Below are positions 10,237-20,957 of a DNA stretch of 64,000 nt, piece by piece (within the stretch, counting starts at the first letter, position 1; every line of letters begins with the position of its first letter). The notes under the pieces are model-generated. The model was given only the letters and a program-made list of their open reading frames with translations, made no database searches and was not told where the DNA came from. Source of the stretch: Nostoc flagelliforme FACHB-838 (GTDB lineage: Bacteria; Cyanobacteriota; Cyanobacteriia; Cyanobacteriales; Nostocaceae). Location of the stretch: positions 1-64,000 of the forward strand of contig NZ_JACJSI010000024.1 in assembly GCF_014698065.1 (NCBI RefSeq), written 5' to 3'. The position numbers were made by a program, and so were the translations under genes.

Positions 10237-10830
10237 ATGACACAAGTTTCTCTAACAAATCTAATTGGTGGCGCACGCGCTGGTCTTTTGGTAAGCTTTC
10301 CCACTGATACTGTTCCGGCACTTGCAGCGATACCAGAAAAAGCAGGATTAATTTTTGAGGCGAAACAACGCAGTCAAGACAAACCCTTGATTTTGATGGC
10401 AGCTAGTGCTGAAGATTTGTGGCCCTATGTCAAAGGTAGTGAGAATGAGTATAAAGTTTGGCAAGAACTAGCAGATAGATATTGGCCAGGAGGGTTGACA
10501 TTAGTTTTGCCAGCAAGCGATCGCTTACCAAAAGTTATGAATCCCATTGATCCAACAACAGTTGGTATCCGAGTCCCAAACAGTGCGATCGCTCAAACTA
10601 TTTTGGCGCAAACAGGCCCGCTTGCTACTACTAGCGCCAATTTTTCTGGCCAGCCGCCTTTGCAAACAATGGCAGAAATTGAGACTCAGTTTCCCAAAGT
10701 TCTGATAGCAACAACGGAATACCAGGATCAAACGCCAGCGATGGGTATACCTTCTACCGTTGCTAAATGGACAGGAATAAATTGGCAAATTTTGCGGCAA
10801 GGTGCGATCGAGTTAGAGATTTCTTGTTAG
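10237..10830 (+). CDS. tsaC: Threonylcarbamoyl-AMP synthase (TsaC/YrdC/Sua5 family)
   Basis: Makes threonylcarbamoyl-AMP from threonine, bicarbonate and ATP, the first step of t6A tRNA modification. The 197 residues cover the YrdC domain: FPTDTVPALAA, the KQRSQDKPL segment that binds nucleotide, YWPGGLTLVL, GIRVPNS and TTSANFSGQ. It lacks the extra C-terminal Sua5 domain, so it is the short form. It follows prmC and is ended by a strong hairpin. Confidence 0.95.
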   Translation: MTQVSLTNLIGGARAGLLVSFPTDTVPALAAIPEKAGLIFEAKQRSQDKPLILMAASAEDLWPYVKGSENEYKVWQELADRYWPGGLTLVLPASDRLPKVMNPIDPTTVGIRVPNSAIAQTILAQTGPLATTSANFSGQPPLQTMAEIETQFPKVLIATTEYQDQTPAMGIPSTVAKWTGINWQILRQGAIELEISC

Positions 10831-10877
10831 AAAAAACATCCCATGCTCCGCGTTCGCGTCAGCGTTCCAGAGGGTAC

Positions 10878-10905
10878 GTCGGGGCGCAAGGGCTTGCGCC
10901 CCGAC
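10878..10905. terminator. 13-bp perfect GC-rich hairpin after tsaC
   Basis: GTCGGGGCGCAAG (10878-10890) and CTTGCGCCCCGAC (10893-10905) are exact complements separated by GG. No long T run follows, so it may also be a repeat-family hairpin; related GGGCGCAAG stems occur at 12538 and 32611. Confidence 0.5.
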
Positions 10906-11076
10906 AAATCTACAAATAATTTTGGATAATTTATTTGTTGTCAGTACCTTAGAGATTTAGACTGATTACCATATACAGGTAGCTATAATGTTGTTTTCCG
11001 TGATTTGAACAACAGACAAATCTGGAAGTGTAGTTTGCGCTGTTGTGGTCAATTAACAAGTTAATATTGCCAGATT

Positions 11077-12018
11077 ATGAATTGGAGCAACTGGATGTAT
11101 CTAGGAGCAGGAATAGCACTAGGTATGGTTTTCCGTCAGTTATTTGGGCGATGGCTACAGCCGCCGCAGGCATCGCCAAATGTTTCATCTAGCTCATCCC
11201 CAGTAGCACCATTAGCTCCACAGGATATGCCACCAATATCGCAACAGCTCCAGCAAACGCAGCTAGCATACCTTATGGCAAGGGAAATGAGCTTGTTTAA
11301 AGCTGGTTTTTTGGCGCGGACTACTCATGAATTGCGATCGCCTTTTAATGGTTTGATCGGCTTACATCAGTTAATTTTGTCAGATTTGTGTGAAAGTCCA
11401 GCTGAAGAGCGAGAATTTATTGCCCAAGCTCACGAGCGAACGCTGAAGTTGCTGAAGCTAATGGATGAAATTCTCAACGTTGCTAGAGCTGAACATGGCA
11501 CCAATAAATTAGATATTCAACCCAGACCCTTAGCCCAAATTTTTCAGGAGGTTCATGACTTAACTTATATGCTGGCGGCAAATCGTAATTTTCCCTTACA
11601 ATTGTTACCCGTCGACCCAGAAATTTATGTTTTGGCAGATTATCTCTGGCTCCGCCAAGTATTGATAAGTTTAATAGACACTGCCATTACTCAGATGGAG
11701 GAAGGCAGTATCTATCTTTCCACTAGCAGCCTACCTACAAATAATTTTGTAAACATTTGGCTGGATTTACCAACCCATGCCATACCGCAAAGCGAGCCGA
11801 TTGATTTGCTCAAATCTGAAGATCATCAGACCGAGATTGGCCAAAAGGATGCTGCTCTTTCCCCAGGAATGAGGCTATTGATGAATCAGACGTTGGTGGA
11901 AGTTATGGGAGGAAAGTTAGAAATTCTACCCACGACGCTTGAGAAGGAATCATCTCAGCAGTTTACCAGGGTACAAATTTCTATCCCCCTAGTGATTCCT
12001 GAAACTGGACTTCTGTAG
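11077..12018 (+). CDS. Degenerate sensor histidine kinase
   Basis: A 313-residue protein with an N-terminal hydrophobic segment (residues 4-20), a proline/serine linker and a good HisKA domain: H84 in THELRSPFNG, then LLKLMDEILNVARAE. The ATP-binding half is eroded. The N-box reads RQVLISLIDTAI where RQVLxNLxxNAxKF is expected, so the key Asn residues are gone, and no DxGxG or GxGLGL motif can be found. Only the last strand (LVEVMGGKLEILP) is recognisable. It may be a phosphoacceptor or pseudokinase working with another kinase. Its 3' end overlaps the convergent GNAT gene by 38 bases. Confidence 0.75.
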   Translation: MNWSNWMYLGAGIALGMVFRQLFGRWLQPPQASPNVSSSSSPVAPLAPQDMPPISQQLQQTQLAYLMAREMSLFKAGFLARTTHELRSPFNGLIGLHQLILSDLCESPAEEREFIAQAHERTLKLLKLMDEILNVARAEHGTNKLDIQPRPLAQIFQEVHDLTYMLAANRNFPLQLLPVDPEIYVLADYLWLRQVLISLIDTAITQMEEGSIYLSTSSLPTNNFVNIWLDLPTHAIPQSEPIDLLKSEDHQTEIGQKDAALSPGMRLLMNQTLVEVMGGKLEILPTTLEKESSQQFTRVQISIPLVIPETGLL

Positions 12019-12460
12019 CAGAAACGAAAGCACGGTTAGCTAAGTTGTGTAGCACCATCGTAGTGGTGGTGTTAGTTTGAAAACCAATCTTTTCGTAGAA
12101 ACCCTGCTGGTGAGTAGTCATCAGGTAAACGCGCTCAACCCACTTCATGCGGGGATGTCTTAAAAGGGTTTCTACTAAATTGCTTCCCAACCCACTATGT
12201 TGATACTCTGGATGAATTACAACATCCCAAATTGTGGCGCGATATATGCCATCAGATGTTGCTCTAGCAAAGCCAATGAGTCGATCGCAATCGCAGACGG
12301 AAATCACTGGCTCACTGTTGGCAATGGCTATACCTAAATCCTCAATACTGCGTCCCTTTGCCCAGAAAGCTGAAAGGTTTAACAATTCTTGGAGTTGGTA
12401 AAGGTCAATTTCAGACTTGCGATCGCTAAATTGAATTTGAGACTCGTTCATGTATGGCAT
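11981..12460 (-). CDS. GNAT family N-acetyltransferase
   Basis: A 159-residue GNAT enzyme. The core FARATSDGIYRATIWDVVIHP and the acetyl-CoA loop QHSGLGSNL closely parallel the SNAT-like protein at 6910, and YEKIGFQ is the usual late motif. It lacks that protein's N-terminal extension and its GIKGMFWYP tail. The start is an ATG at 12460; the frame could also begin at the second Met (residue 4). The 3' end overlaps the kinase-like gene by 38 bases tail to tail, probably tolerated at both C-termini. Substrate unknown. Confidence 0.85.
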   Translation of the reverse strand: MPYMNESQIQFSDRKSEIDLYQLQELLNLSAFWAKGRSIEDLGIAIANSEPVISVCDCDRLIGFARATSDGIYRATIWDVVIHPEYQHSGLGSNLVETLLRHPRMKWVERVYLMTTHQQGFYEKIGFQTNTTTTMVLHNLANRAFVSATEVQFQESLGG

Positions 12461-12498
12461 CCACTTTTGGCAGTATCTTTAGTAGACATCTTCAGAAA

Positions 12499-12593
12499 TT
12501 ACAGCATAAATCATGTATTTGAATTACATCCGCCGTCAGGGCGCAAGACCTTGCGCCCTACCGCGTGGTCTATTTACCTGGAAATTGCTGTAA
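12499..12593. repeat. MITE-like repeat, copy 1
   Basis: A 95-base element bounded by TTACAGCA (12499-12506) and its complement TGCTGTAA (12586-12593). Inside is a 10-bp perfect hairpin, AGGGCGCAAG (12538-12547) with CTTGCGCCCT (12550-12559), followed by TACCGCGTGGTCTATTTACC. The part right of the hairpin recurs at 46461-46496 next to a hairpin of different sequence. Confidence 0.6.
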
Positions 12594-12735
12594 ATATGCG
12601 TTATCCAGAACTTTTTTAGAGAAGTAGCACTGCTACGTCAAAACAATTCTTTTTCACCAGATATCTAGTATAGTTAAGTTCTATTTTGCTAGAAATTGCT
12701 GTACGTGTATATGTATATGCAACGAGAAAGGAAAA

Positions 12736-13128
12736 TTATTGACAAACCCACTTCCATAGAGGATGAGTTGGCCCTTGTTGACGTATCCGATAAACTTGTT
12801 TTTCTAAACGTTGTTTTTCCTGCGGTGGTAGTCCGAATAGAATATTCCGACTTTGCCAAATTAAAACAGAAGCCGTCATCCCCAGACAAAAGGCTAGACC
12901 AAAGGTAGACAGTGGATGGTAGAAAAGTCCAAATCTCACTGCCACCCAGGTAAAATATTGTTGCCACAGAGCAATTTCTGTACGTAGACCCCACAAAGAA
13001 ACAGGCGCAATGGTCAGCCATAAAAAGCCCACAAACAGCCACCTACCATATACTGTTAGCTGATGTAGCCTTTGTACTTGTTGAGCAAACGAAGGGTCAG
13101 TTATTGACAATTGTTCGGATTGATCCAT
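12736..13128 (-). CDS. Conserved two-span membrane protein downstream of secF
   Basis: A 130-residue protein when started at the internal ATG at 13128 (MDQSEQLSITD). The upstream 43 codons run through intergenic AATGCCC repeats and look like read-through of non-coding DNA. Two hydrophobic segments (YGRWLFVGFLWLTIAPVSLW and FGLAFCLGMTASVLIW) indicate an integral membrane protein, and the C-terminus is basic and cytosolic. I recognise no named family. It lies 94 bases after secF, so it may belong to the pdhB-secD-secF unit, but a role in secretion would be guesswork. Confidence 0.65.
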   Translation of the reverse strand: MDQSEQLSITDPSFAQQVQRLHQLTVYGRWLFVGFLWLTIAPVSLWGLRTEIALWQQYFTWVAVRFGLFYHPLSTFGLAFCLGMTASVLIWQSRNILFGLPPQEKQRLEKQVYRIRQQGPTHPLWKWVCQ

Positions 13129-13222
13129 AGGCTGTGGGAAGGTGGGGGATGAGGAAGATGAGGGAGCAGGGGAAGAATAACTATTGGTTATTAACCAATG
13201 CCCAATGCCTAATGCCCAATGA

Positions 13223-14209
13223 TTAGTTACCAGCAGATGTATCGATCGACTCACCACTGACTACCATAGTTGCTTGACCATTGCGCTCTCGCCACAAAGT
13301 TAGAAGAGTACTGGCGATGAAAATACTTGAATAAGCCCCTGCTGTAAAGCCAATAATTAAAGCTAAAGCAAAGTTTTTCAGAGTTTCGCCACCAAACAGA
13401 AAGATAGCAAACAATGACAGCATTGTGGTAAAGGTTGTGTTGATTGACCGTCCTAAAGTTTGGTTAACTGCATCATCCACAATGTCAGCGATCGGTCGGT
13501 TGGGATTCGTCTTGAGGGTTTCCCGAATGCGATCGTAAATTACTACTGTATCGTTGACTGAGAAACCTGTAATTGTCAGTAGAGCAACGATGAACAAGCT
13601 ATCTACTTCAGTACCCAATACTAAACCAAAAATCGAAAAAATCCCTGCCGTGATGAAGACATCATGTAATAGTGCAACGATCGCAAACACCGCATAATCC
13701 AACTGAAACCGGAAGGTTAAGTAGATTATGATGCCTGCGAACGAAACTATTAGAGCTATTACCCCAGACCTAAATAGCTCTGCCCCCAGAGTTGGGCCAA
13801 CTGTGTCAAATTGATTTTTTTGCTGGTCAAAAGCACCGACTTTTTCACTTAAGGCATTTTGCAAATTGCTACGCTGTTCGCCATCTAAGTTTTTTGTGCG
13901 GATTAGTATACCATTTTCCGCACCAGTACCTTTGTCAGCAACAATCTGGATACTGCTATCACCCAACCCCTGTGCTTTAGCTACTTCCCGAACAATATTG
14001 ATATCAATTGCCTGGTCGCAGTTACCGGGTTTGGTACAATCTCGTTCAAACTGCAATCGTGTACCACCGACAAAATCCAAACTGGGACGTAAGGGTGCTT
14101 TGATGTTCGGGTTTTGCCAAGAAATCACCATTGAGATGATACCAGCCAGAATAATGGCACTAGAAATAGTCCACCAAAGCGATCGCGATTTGTTAATACT
14201 TAGTTTCAT
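13223..14209 (-). CDS. secF: Protein translocase subunit SecF
   Basis: A proton-driven accessory subunit of the Sec translocon. The 328 residues show the six-span SecD/SecF topology: first span at about residues 12-30, periplasmic head containing the DFVGGTRL motif ([14 protein letters not shown]), and the cluster of spans from about residue 150 with ALLHDVFIT and [17 protein letters not shown]. The start overlaps the secD stop by four bases (ATGA), showing translational coupling. Full length. Confidence 0.97.
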   Translation of the reverse strand: MKLSINKSRSLWWTISSAIILAGIISMVISWQNPNIKAPLRPSLDFVGGTRLQFERDCTKPGNCDQAIDINIVREVAKAQGLGDSSIQIVADKGTGAENGILIRTKNLDGEQRSNLQNALSEKVGAFDQQKNQFDTVGPTLGAELFRSGVIALIVSFAGIIIYLTFRFQLDYAVFAIVALLHDVFITAGIFSIFGLVLGTEVDSLFIVALLTITGFSVNDTVVIYDRIRETLKTNPNRPIADIVDDAVNQTLGRSINTTFTTMLSLFAIFLFGGETLKNFALALIIGFTAGAYSSIFIASTLLTLWRERNGQATMVVSGESIDTSAGN

Positions 14210-15639
14210 TGAGCCACCTCTGCCTTATTTGATGTTGGCAGGTTTGGAGAGAAAAGTTCTGGTTTCTTGAGTGCGGGAATTGTAATTGCTAAAAACATTA
14301 AGGTGCGACTACAGGTAATTGCTGTAAACATACTCACTGCTACGCCCAAAGCCAGAGTTAGAGCGAAGCCTTTCACCAAACCAGCCCCCAGCCAGAATAA
14401 TGCAGCACAAGCAATGACTGTAGTTACGTTGCCATCTAAAATACTGGAAAAGGCACGGTAAAAACCAGATTCTACAGAACGATACAGGGATTTGCCTGCT
14501 TGCAATTCTTCCCGCGTCCGCTCAAAAATTAGTACATTTGCATCCACTGCCATCCCAATACTGAGGATAAAACCGGCAATTCCTGGCAGAGTAAGGGTGA
14601 CACCCAACAAAGCAAAGGTAGCCCAGGTTAGCAGGGCGTAGATCAATAGTGCTACATTGGCAATCAGCCCTGGTAGTCTATAGTACACTACCATAAATAC
14701 TAATACTAAAGTCAGACCACCGATACCAGCATAGATACTGCTAGTGATACTGTCTTTACCCAAGGTTGCCCCAACAGTGCGAATTTCTGCAATTTCTACC
14801 GGTACGGGTAATGCCCCACCGCGTAACTGCACACCTAAGTCATTGGCTTCTTGGGGGGTAAACCGTCCTGTAATCACAGCAGAACCACCAGTAATGCCAG
14901 TAGCGGCAAATTCTATACCCACGGTAGGAGCGCTGATCAGTTCATTGTCCAGAAAAACACCAATACTACGCCCAGTACCAGCAAGATTTTTTGTCAAATT
15001 GGCAAACAGTTCACCACCCTTTTGGTCGAAGCGAATGGCAACATTCCAGTTGTTACCTTGAGTGGGTTCACCATAGGCATCCTTGAGGTATTTACCAATT
15101 AGGGGTGGATTGGTGCTTTCAAACAATTCTGTGATCGCCTGATTATTTTTTTGTAAATTTTCTTGATTCTTGACAATTGCCGCATTGTCTGAATTCTTTT
15201 TCAATTCTTCTTGCTTGGTTTTCAATTCGACTCTAGATGCTTGATAAGCAAGTAGTTGAGTTTCTGTATTCGGTTTTTGGGTACGAAATTCTAACTGCGC
15301 CGTACCCCCTAGCACCCGTTCAGCTTGCTCTGGATCATTTACTCCTGGTAGTTGCACCAATATTTTATCTGTACCGACTGTTTGGATTACTGGCTCAGAA
15401 ACACCCAGACCATTAATCCGACCTTCAACAACTTTCTTTACACCTTCCAATTCTCGTTCGGTGATTTGGGGAATTTCCGCTGATGGTTTCACCTGAATTG
15501 TAAGCTGTGAACCTCCGCGCAAGTCCAGCCCAAGAGGTATCGGAATTGTGGCAATCACCGTAATAGCGGCGATTATCAGGACTAAAATCAAAATTAATAG
15601 CGATCGCTGTCTTTGCATACCATAACTCGCAACTGACAA
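14206..15639 (-). CDS. secD: Protein translocase subunit SecD
   Basis: Partner of SecF, pulling or releasing exported proteins on the periplasmic side. The 477 residues begin with one membrane span ([19 protein letters not shown]), then [10 protein letters not shown], a long periplasmic head and five C-terminal spans containing [18 protein letters not shown]. An internal Met at residue 8 is an alternative start. secF is coupled by a four-base overlap, and pdhB lies 120 bases upstream on the same strand. Confidence 0.97.
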   Translation of the reverse strand: MSVASYGMQRQRSLLILILVLIIAAITVIATIPIPLGLDLRGGSQLTIQVKPSAEIPQITERELEGVKKVVEGRINGLGVSEPVIQTVGTDKILVQLPGVNDPEQAERVLGGTAQLEFRTQKPNTETQLLAYQASRVELKTKQEELKKNSDNAAIVKNQENLQKNNQAITELFESTNPPLIGKYLKDAYGEPTQGNNWNVAIRFDQKGGELFANLTKNLAGTGRSIGVFLDNELISAPTVGIEFAATGITGGSAVITGRFTPQEANDLGVQLRGGALPVPVEIAEIRTVGATLGKDSITSSIYAGIGGLTLVLVFMVVYYRLPGLIANVALLIYALLTWATFALLGVTLTLPGIAGFILSIGMAVDANVLIFERTREELQAGKSLYRSVESGFYRAFSSILDGNVTTVIACAALFWLGAGLVKGFALTLALGVAVSMFTAITCSRTLMFLAITIPALKKPELFSPNLPTSNKAEVAQ

Positions 15640-15759
15640 AGGCTATAATAGCGTTCTTTTGTAGAGTTAGGGCATTGAGCATTGGGCATTGGGGATCGGG
15701 AATTGGGGATTGGGCATTGGAAAACTCTTCCTCAGTCCCCAGTCCCCATTCCCTAGTCC

Positions 15760-16743
15760 TTAGACTCGTAACGCTACCATTTTTTCCACAGCTTCCACTA
15801 TTTGCTCTGGTTGGATGATTGTTAGTCGTTCCAGATTGCCGTTGTAAGGTGTGGGGATGTCTTGGGAAGAAAGTCGTAGTACTGGCGCATCCAATTCATC
15901 GAATAAGCGATCGTTGATTGAAGCGATGACTTCTGCTCCAATACCCGCAGTTCGCATGGATTCTTCCACAACAATGACTTTATGGGTTTTTCTTACTGAT
16001 GCACCAATGGTATCAAAATCTAATGGTTTGAGGGATATTAAATCGATAACTTCTGGATCATATCCTTGTTTTTCAAGAGTTTTTACTGCTTGCAGCACAT
16101 GATGCCGCATCCGTGAGTAAGTAATAATGGTTACATCTTTACCCTCACGCACAATTTCTGCTTTATCTAGGGGTAGTAAATATTCTTCTTCTGGTAAATC
16201 TTCTTTCAAGTTGTAAAGCAGAACGTGTTCAAAGAACAACACGGGGTTATCATCGCGGATAGCGGATTTCAGCAGTCCTTTAGCGTTTCTTGGTGTGGAG
16301 CAGGCAACAATCTTCAACCCTGGCACAGCTTGGAAGTAGGTTTCTAGTCGTTGGGAATGTTCTGCACCTAGTTGTCTACCGACACCGCCAGGGCCGCGAA
16401 TTACCATCGGAATTTTAAAATTACCGCCGGAAGTATAGCGCAGCATCCCAGCGTTGTTGGATATTTGGTTGAAGGCGAGCAGTAAAAAGCCCATATTCAT
16501 GCCTTCAATGATGGGACGCAACCCTGTCATCGCGGCTCCCACTGCCATGCCAGTAAAGCTATTTTCAGCAATGGGGGTGTCTAGAATGCGGAGTTCGCCA
16601 TATTTTTGGTACAGGTCTTTGGTAACTTTATAGGAACCGCCGTAGTGTCCGACATCTTCACCGAGAACGAATACGCTGGAATCACGCGCCATTTCTTCAT
16701 CAATGGCTTCCCGTAAGGCGTTGAAGAATAGTGTTTCTGCCAT
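15760..16743 (-). CDS. pdhB: Pyruvate dehydrogenase E1 component, beta subunit
   Basis: The beta chain of the heterotetrameric thiamine diphosphate-dependent E1 that decarboxylates pyruvate to feed acetyl-CoA synthesis. The 327 residues start [15 protein letters not shown], contain [17 protein letters not shown] and [16 protein letters not shown], and end with the transketolase C-terminal domain ([27 protein letters not shown]). Full length. The alpha subunit gene is not in the window. It is followed by secD and secF on the same strand; the gap contains GGGCATTGG-type repeats. Confidence 0.95.
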   Translation of the reverse strand: MAETLFFNALREAIDEEMARDSSVFVLGEDVGHYGGSYKVTKDLYQKYGELRILDTPIAENSFTGMAVGAAMTGLRPIIEGMNMGFLLLAFNQISNNAGMLRYTSGGNFKIPMVIRGPGGVGRQLGAEHSQRLETYFQAVPGLKIVACSTPRNAKGLLKSAIRDDNPVLFFEHVLLYNLKEDLPEEEYLLPLDKAEIVREGKDVTIITYSRMRHHVLQAVKTLEKQGYDPEVIDLISLKPLDFDTIGASVRKTHKVIVVEESMRTAGIGAEVIASINDRLFDELDAPVLRLSSQDIPTPYNGNLERLTIIQPEQIVEAVEKMVALRV

Positions 16744-17263
16744 TTAGACCTTTTTGTACGATTATGGTTATAGAATTTTATCGTGCTGCTGTCGCAAATA
16801 CGGTGAGCGATCGCACTAGTTAGAGATTGGGTTTTTTAAACGAACCGCCCCAAGTATAGAGCGAATAATTGCCATAACTATATCAAAGCTATTTAATTTA
16901 GATTTTATCGGTTTTACGAGCGATCGCCTCGTACAGTGAGTAAGTCCTAGTGAAATTTCTGGGCAATAATTCCTCTTTTCTCTGTGTTCTCTGCGCCTCT
17001 ATGGTTAGATAAATTACTTTTAAACCGCAGATGACAGAGAGAAGAAAAGAGATTTTATGAAACAAAGCTTTAAAATAAATACTATTGAAAAAACTGATAT
17101 TGCAGGCATCGCAGCAATATATAAGCGCGTTCAGCTTTTTTTTGAATTTTGCACCAGCCAAACTAAAAATACAAAAATCTCACACCCAAACACCAAAACA
17201 CAACTCTACGTCTGGATGTTTCTGCGTGAGATTTTCCACTAAATTACTATTCAATCGTTTATC
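16744..17263. other. Gene-free region between hemB and pdhB
   Basis: Holds the promoter side of pdhB and the end of hemB, two HIP1 octamers, and one copy of a dispersed foldback repeat (listed separately). Open frames here run through the repeat and have no protein-like features. Confidence 0.5.
16962..17046 (+). repeat. Foldback repeat, copy B
   Basis: From CAATAATTCCTCTTTTC at about 16964 this matches, in reverse orientation, the element at 45340-45438 over roughly 70 bases, including CTCTGTGTTCTCTGCGCC and AAATTACTTTTAAACCGCAG. Its right arm is shortened, so the long hairpin seen in the other copy is incomplete here. Confidence 0.6.
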
Positions 17264-18244
17264 CTACTTTAACCATCGCGCCGCATCTTTGGCATGGTAG
17301 GTCAAAATTAAGTCTGCACCAGCCCGTTTAAACCCAGTTAAAGTTTCCATAACCACGCGTTCTTCATCAATCCAACCGTTGAGAGCCGCAGCTTTCACCA
17401 TCGCATACTCACCAGAAACATTGTAAGCCGCAACAGGTAAGTTACTCGCTTCCTTCACCCGGCAGATAATATCCATGTATGCCAAGGCTGGCTTAACCAT
17501 GAGCATATCAGCACCTTCAGCAATATCCAATTCAATCTCTTTAATCGCTTCGCGGGCATTACCTGGATCCATTTGGTAAGTTCTTCTGTCCCCAAATTGC
17601 GGTGTCGAGTCTGCTGCATCCCGAAATGGGCCATAGTAACCCGAAGCATACTTAGCAGCGTAAGACAAAATCGGTGTATCTTGAAATCCGGCTTCATCCA
17701 AACCCTGACGAATTGCCTGGACAAAACCATCCATCATCCCAGAAGGCGCAATGATATCGGCACCGGCTTTCGCTTGAGAAACCGCCGTTTTTTTCAACAA
17801 TTCCAAAGTTGGATCATTTAAAACTCGTCCTGTTAAATCACCAGTTTGTAAATAACCACAATGACCGTGACTGGTGTACTCACATAAACAAGTATCAGCA
17901 ATTACAATCAAATCTGGCACAGCTGCTTTTACCGCAGTCGCAGCTTTTTGGACGATACCGCAATCATGCCAAGCGCCAGTGGCATCCACATCTTTATCAG
18001 CCGGAATCCCAAATAAAATAATCGAAGGAATTCCTAAGTCGTAAACTTCTTTTGCCTCTTCGACAATTTTATCTACCGAAAGTTGGTAGACTCCGGGCAT
18101 AGATTTTACTTCATTAGCGATTGCCTCACCTGGTACAGCAAATAGTGGATAGATTAAATCGCTTGTTGTTAAAACAGTTTCACGAACCATCCGGCGCAGT
18201 TGGGGATGAGTACGCAGACGACGGGGGCGGTGTGTAGGAAACAT
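17264..18244 (-). CDS. hemB: Porphobilinogen synthase (delta-aminolevulinate dehydratase)
   Basis: Condenses two 5-aminolevulinate molecules to porphobilinogen, the common route to heme, chlorophyll and bilins. The 326 residues include the metal site [13 protein letters not shown] with Cys119, Cys121 and Cys129, which is the zinc-type triad and not the aspartate-rich site of plant enzymes. Schiff-base lysines lie in the [14 protein letters not shown] region and in [10 protein letters not shown]. Full length, ATG start. It stands alone on the minus strand. Confidence 0.97.
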   Translation of the reverse strand: MFPTHRPRRLRTHPQLRRMVRETVLTTSDLIYPLFAVPGEAIANEVKSMPGVYQLSVDKIVEEAKEVYDLGIPSIILFGIPADKDVDATGAWHDCGIVQKAATAVKAAVPDLIVIADTCLCEYTSHGHCGYLQTGDLTGRVLNDPTLELLKKTAVSQAKAGADIIAPSGMMDGFVQAIRQGLDEAGFQDTPILSYAAKYASGYYGPFRDAADSTPQFGDRRTYQMDPGNAREAIKEIELDIAEGADMLMVKPALAYMDIICRVKEASNLPVAAYNVSGEYAMVKAAALNGWIDEERVVMETLTGFKRAGADLILTYHAKDAARWLK

Positions 18245-18639
18245 AAAATTTTATGAAGAAAAACAACGCAAATGGACACAAAATAAAGCGTCACAAAAGC
18301 AGGCTAAAATTTTCCTGCCGTCAGACAGACTACAAACAGTGCTTAACTGTCCTTTGCCCTACTCTTAATCAAGTTGTAGGGCAATTTTGTATTCTACAGC
18401 TTGCTTGCATCTATCCGACGGGCTGGAAAAAAAACAACATAGTAAGCAATTAAAAATTCAAAATGATAAGACTCTCTGTTGGCAAAATCGTGGGGAATTG
18501 AGGGTTGAAATTTAAACGCAGAGGGGCGCAGAGGTAAACGCAGAGGCACGCAGAGAATTCGCTACTAATTCATGAAATATTGTACTTAGTAGCAAATAAC
18601 TGACAATTAACAATGCCCAATGCCCAACAATAATCTGTA
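18245..18639. other. Gene-free region with ACGCAGAGG direct repeats
   Basis: Contains four near-copies of an 11-mer (AAACGCAGAGG and variants) at about 18514-18555, which resembles one arm of the foldback element at 53938. No gene is evident. Confidence 0.5.
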
Positions 18640-18999
18640 TTAAAAAACTCGGAAAATATAGGGATAACGGAAGGGTATATCAGGATTGCTGAAAACTTTT
18701 ATGAGCGCCCAAATTGTTAATCCCCAGTGCAATATATATCCCAGACCGGCTAATGGCCCCAGTAATAATAGAGGTAACACTAACCAACCGAATAGAAAAA
18801 ACAGCGCTCCCAGAATTCCTCCATAAAGCCAGACATTAAAGTGGAAATTAATGGATTCTTTGGCGTTTTCTTTAACAACAGGATCGTCAGATACGAACAG
18901 TATGGCGATAGGTATACCTACAGATACCAATGTCGTGCTGAGAAAAATGGCTCCATGAGACAAGGCGGATAAAAGCTTTCGCTTATCTGTGTCGTACAT
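18640..18999 (-). CDS. DUF4870 family membrane protein
   Basis: A 119-residue protein with three hydrophobic segments: residues about 13-37, 55-78 and 80-103. The family marker VVKENAKESINFHFNVWLY at about 42-60 is present. DUF4870 (Tic20-like) proteins are small integral membrane proteins of unknown function. The start is ATG at 18999 after an AGGAGA ribosome binding site. It is divergent from prfC and not in an operon. Confidence 0.85.
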   Translation of the reverse strand: MYDTDKRKLLSALSHGAIFLSTTLVSVGIPIAILFVSDDPVVKENAKESINFHFNVWLYGGILGALFFLFGWLVLPLLLLGPLAGLGYILHWGLTIWALIKVFSNPDIPFRYPYIFRVF

Positions 19000-19124
19000 T
19001 GCTTTCTCCTATTTGGTCAGATTGTTGGTTATATTACGACCCTATCACGAGCATCGTTGTCTTAAGATTAAAAGACTTAGCCAGAGTCAAAAAAAATTAA
19101 GTTAGCTAACAAACAAATACATCT

Positions 19125-20753
19125 ATGTCTACTGAACTTCAGTCTGAACTTATTCAAGCAGTTGAACTTCGCCGCAACTTTGCGATTATTTCTCACCCTG
19201 ATGCGGGTAAAACTACACTAACAGAAAAGCTGCTGTTATACGGAGGTGCAATTCACGAAGCTGGGGCGGTTAAGGCGCGACGAGCACAGCGTAAGGCGAC
19301 CTCTGACTGGATGGCGATGGAGCAACAACGGGGTATTTCTATTACTTCCACAGTCTTGCAATTTGAATACCAGAATTGTCAAATAAATTTATTAGACACT
19401 CCTGGACACCAAGATTTCAGTGAAGATACTTATCGCACCCTCGCCGCCGCCGATAATGCAGTAATGCTGATTGATGCAGCAAAAGGTTTGGAACCCCAAA
19501 CCCGCAAATTGTTTGAAGTGTGTAAGTTGCGCGGTATCCCAATTTTTACATTTATCAACAAGCTCGATCGCCCAGGAAGGGAACCTCTGGAATTGTTAGA
19601 TGAAATTGAGCAAGAATTGGGATTGCAAACCTATGCGGTAAATTGGCCGATTGGTATGGGCGATCGCTTTAAAGGTGTTTTTGATCGACACAAGCAACAA
19701 ATTCACTTGTTTGAACGCAGCGCCCACGGCAGCCGAGAAGCCCGTGATACGATAGTCGAGTTAGGCGATCCGAGAATAGAAGAACAGCTAGAACAAAGCC
19801 TGTACCACCAACTGAAAAATGATCTGGAACTGTTAGATGGAGTTGGGCCAGAGCTAGATTTACAGTTGATACACGAAGGCAAAATGACGCCTGTGTTCTT
19901 TGGTAGCGCCATGACCAATTTTGGGGTAGAGTTATTCCTCAAATATTTCCTCGACTATGCCCTCAAACCTGGTTCTCATTACAGCAGTGTTGGCGAAGTT
20001 GCCCCTACATACCCAGAATTTTCGGGGTTTGTCTTCAAACTGCAAGCGAACATGGATCCGAAACACCGTGATCGCGTCGCATTTATCCGGGTTTGCACTG
20101 GTAAGTTTGAAAAAGATATGATGGTGAATCACGCCCGCATTGGTAAACTCATCCGTCTGTCTCGCCCGCAAAAACTTTTTGCCCAAGAGCGAGAATCGAT
20201 TGATGTGGCTTATCCTGGCGATGTGATCGGTTTGAACAATCCCGGTGTTTTTGCGATCGGAGATACAATTTACACGGGACAAAAGCTCGAATATGAGGGG
20301 ATTCCGTATTTCTCGCCGGAACTGTTCGCATCTCTGAGGAATCCCAACCCCTCGAAGTCTAAACAGTTCCAAAAAGGCGTTGCGGAATTGCGCGAAGAAG
20401 GTGCTGTGCAAATTATGTATTCAACTGATGAAGCCAAGCGCGATCCAATTTTGGCGGCGGTGGGTCAGTTGCAATTCGAGGTGGTGCAGTTTCGCTTACA
20501 AAATGAGTATGGTGTAGAAACCATATTAGATTTATTACCATACAGTGTCGCCCGTTGGGTTGAGGGTGGTTGGGAAGCATTAGAAAAAGTGGGACGAATA
20601 TTCAATACCACTACAGTTAAAGACAGTATGGGACGCCCAGTATTGCTATTCCGCAATGAATGGAATTGTCAACAATTACTGGGCGACCATCCAGAGTTAA
20701 AATTAAGCGCGATCGCTCCAGTATTTTCTAGTCAACAACCAGTGGAGGAATGA
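19125..20753 (+). CDS. prfC: Peptide chain release factor 3
   Basis: A GTPase that recycles RF1/RF2 after stop-codon hydrolysis. The 542 residues carry the G1 motif [13 protein letters not shown] at residues 24-36, the RF3-specific [12 protein letters not shown] and GISITSTV switch, G3 [17 protein letters not shown]4 NKLDR, then domain II and the C-terminal domain ([18 protein letters not shown]). Full length for the family. Ended by a foldback terminator. Confidence 0.97.
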   Translation: MSTELQSELIQAVELRRNFAIISHPDAGKTTLTEKLLLYGGAIHEAGAVKARRAQRKATSDWMAMEQQRGISITSTVLQFEYQNCQINLLDTPGHQDFSEDTYRTLAAADNAVMLIDAAKGLEPQTRKLFEVCKLRGIPIFTFINKLDRPGREPLELLDEIEQELGLQTYAVNWPIGMGDRFKGVFDRHKQQIHLFERSAHGSREARDTIVELGDPRIEEQLEQSLYHQLKNDLELLDGVGPELDLQLIHEGKMTPVFFGSAMTNFGVELFLKYFLDYALKPGSHYSSVGEVAPTYPEFSGFVFKLQANMDPKHRDRVAFIRVCTGKFEKDMMVNHARIGKLIRLSRPQKLFAQERESIDVAYPGDVIGLNNPGVFAIGDTIYTGQKLEYEGIPYFSPELFASLRNPNPSKSKQFQKGVAELREEGAVQIMYSTDEAKRDPILAAVGQLQFEVVQFRLQNEYGVETILDLLPYSVARWVEGGWEALEKVGRIFNTTTVKDSMGRPVLLFRNEWNCQQLLGDHPELKLSAIAPVFSSQQPVEE

Positions 20754-20771
20754 AGAAGAATACAGAATACA

Positions 20772-20838
20772 GAATCCAGAATTCAGAATTAGTTCTACAA
20801 AAGAGCTAACTGAATTCTGACTCCTGACTCCTGGATTC
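20772..20838. terminator. Two-tier foldback after prfC
   Basis: GAATCCAG (20772-20779) pairs with CTGGATTC (20831-20838), and inside it CAGAATTCAG (20777-20786) pairs with CTGAATTCTG (20810-20819). It lies 18 bases after the prfC stop and is a likely transcription end or a repeat-derived hairpin. Confidence 0.5.
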
Positions 20839-20957
20839 AATCTTTATCATTCACTTGACAAACAAAACTTGAGCGCGGTTGAGTTCCACGGCATCCGAGG
20901 TTCGCGCTTTTGCACAAACGTGGATCACCTAGAAGAGATTGGAGTGCCAGAATTTGT

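Noticed and set aside
13866-14270. 134-codon plus-strand frame inside secF/secD
   Set aside because: Shadow of the well-supported secF and secD genes on the other strand.
16898-17161. 87-codon frame between hemB and pdhB
   Set aside because: Runs through a dispersed foldback repeat, which explains the open frame.
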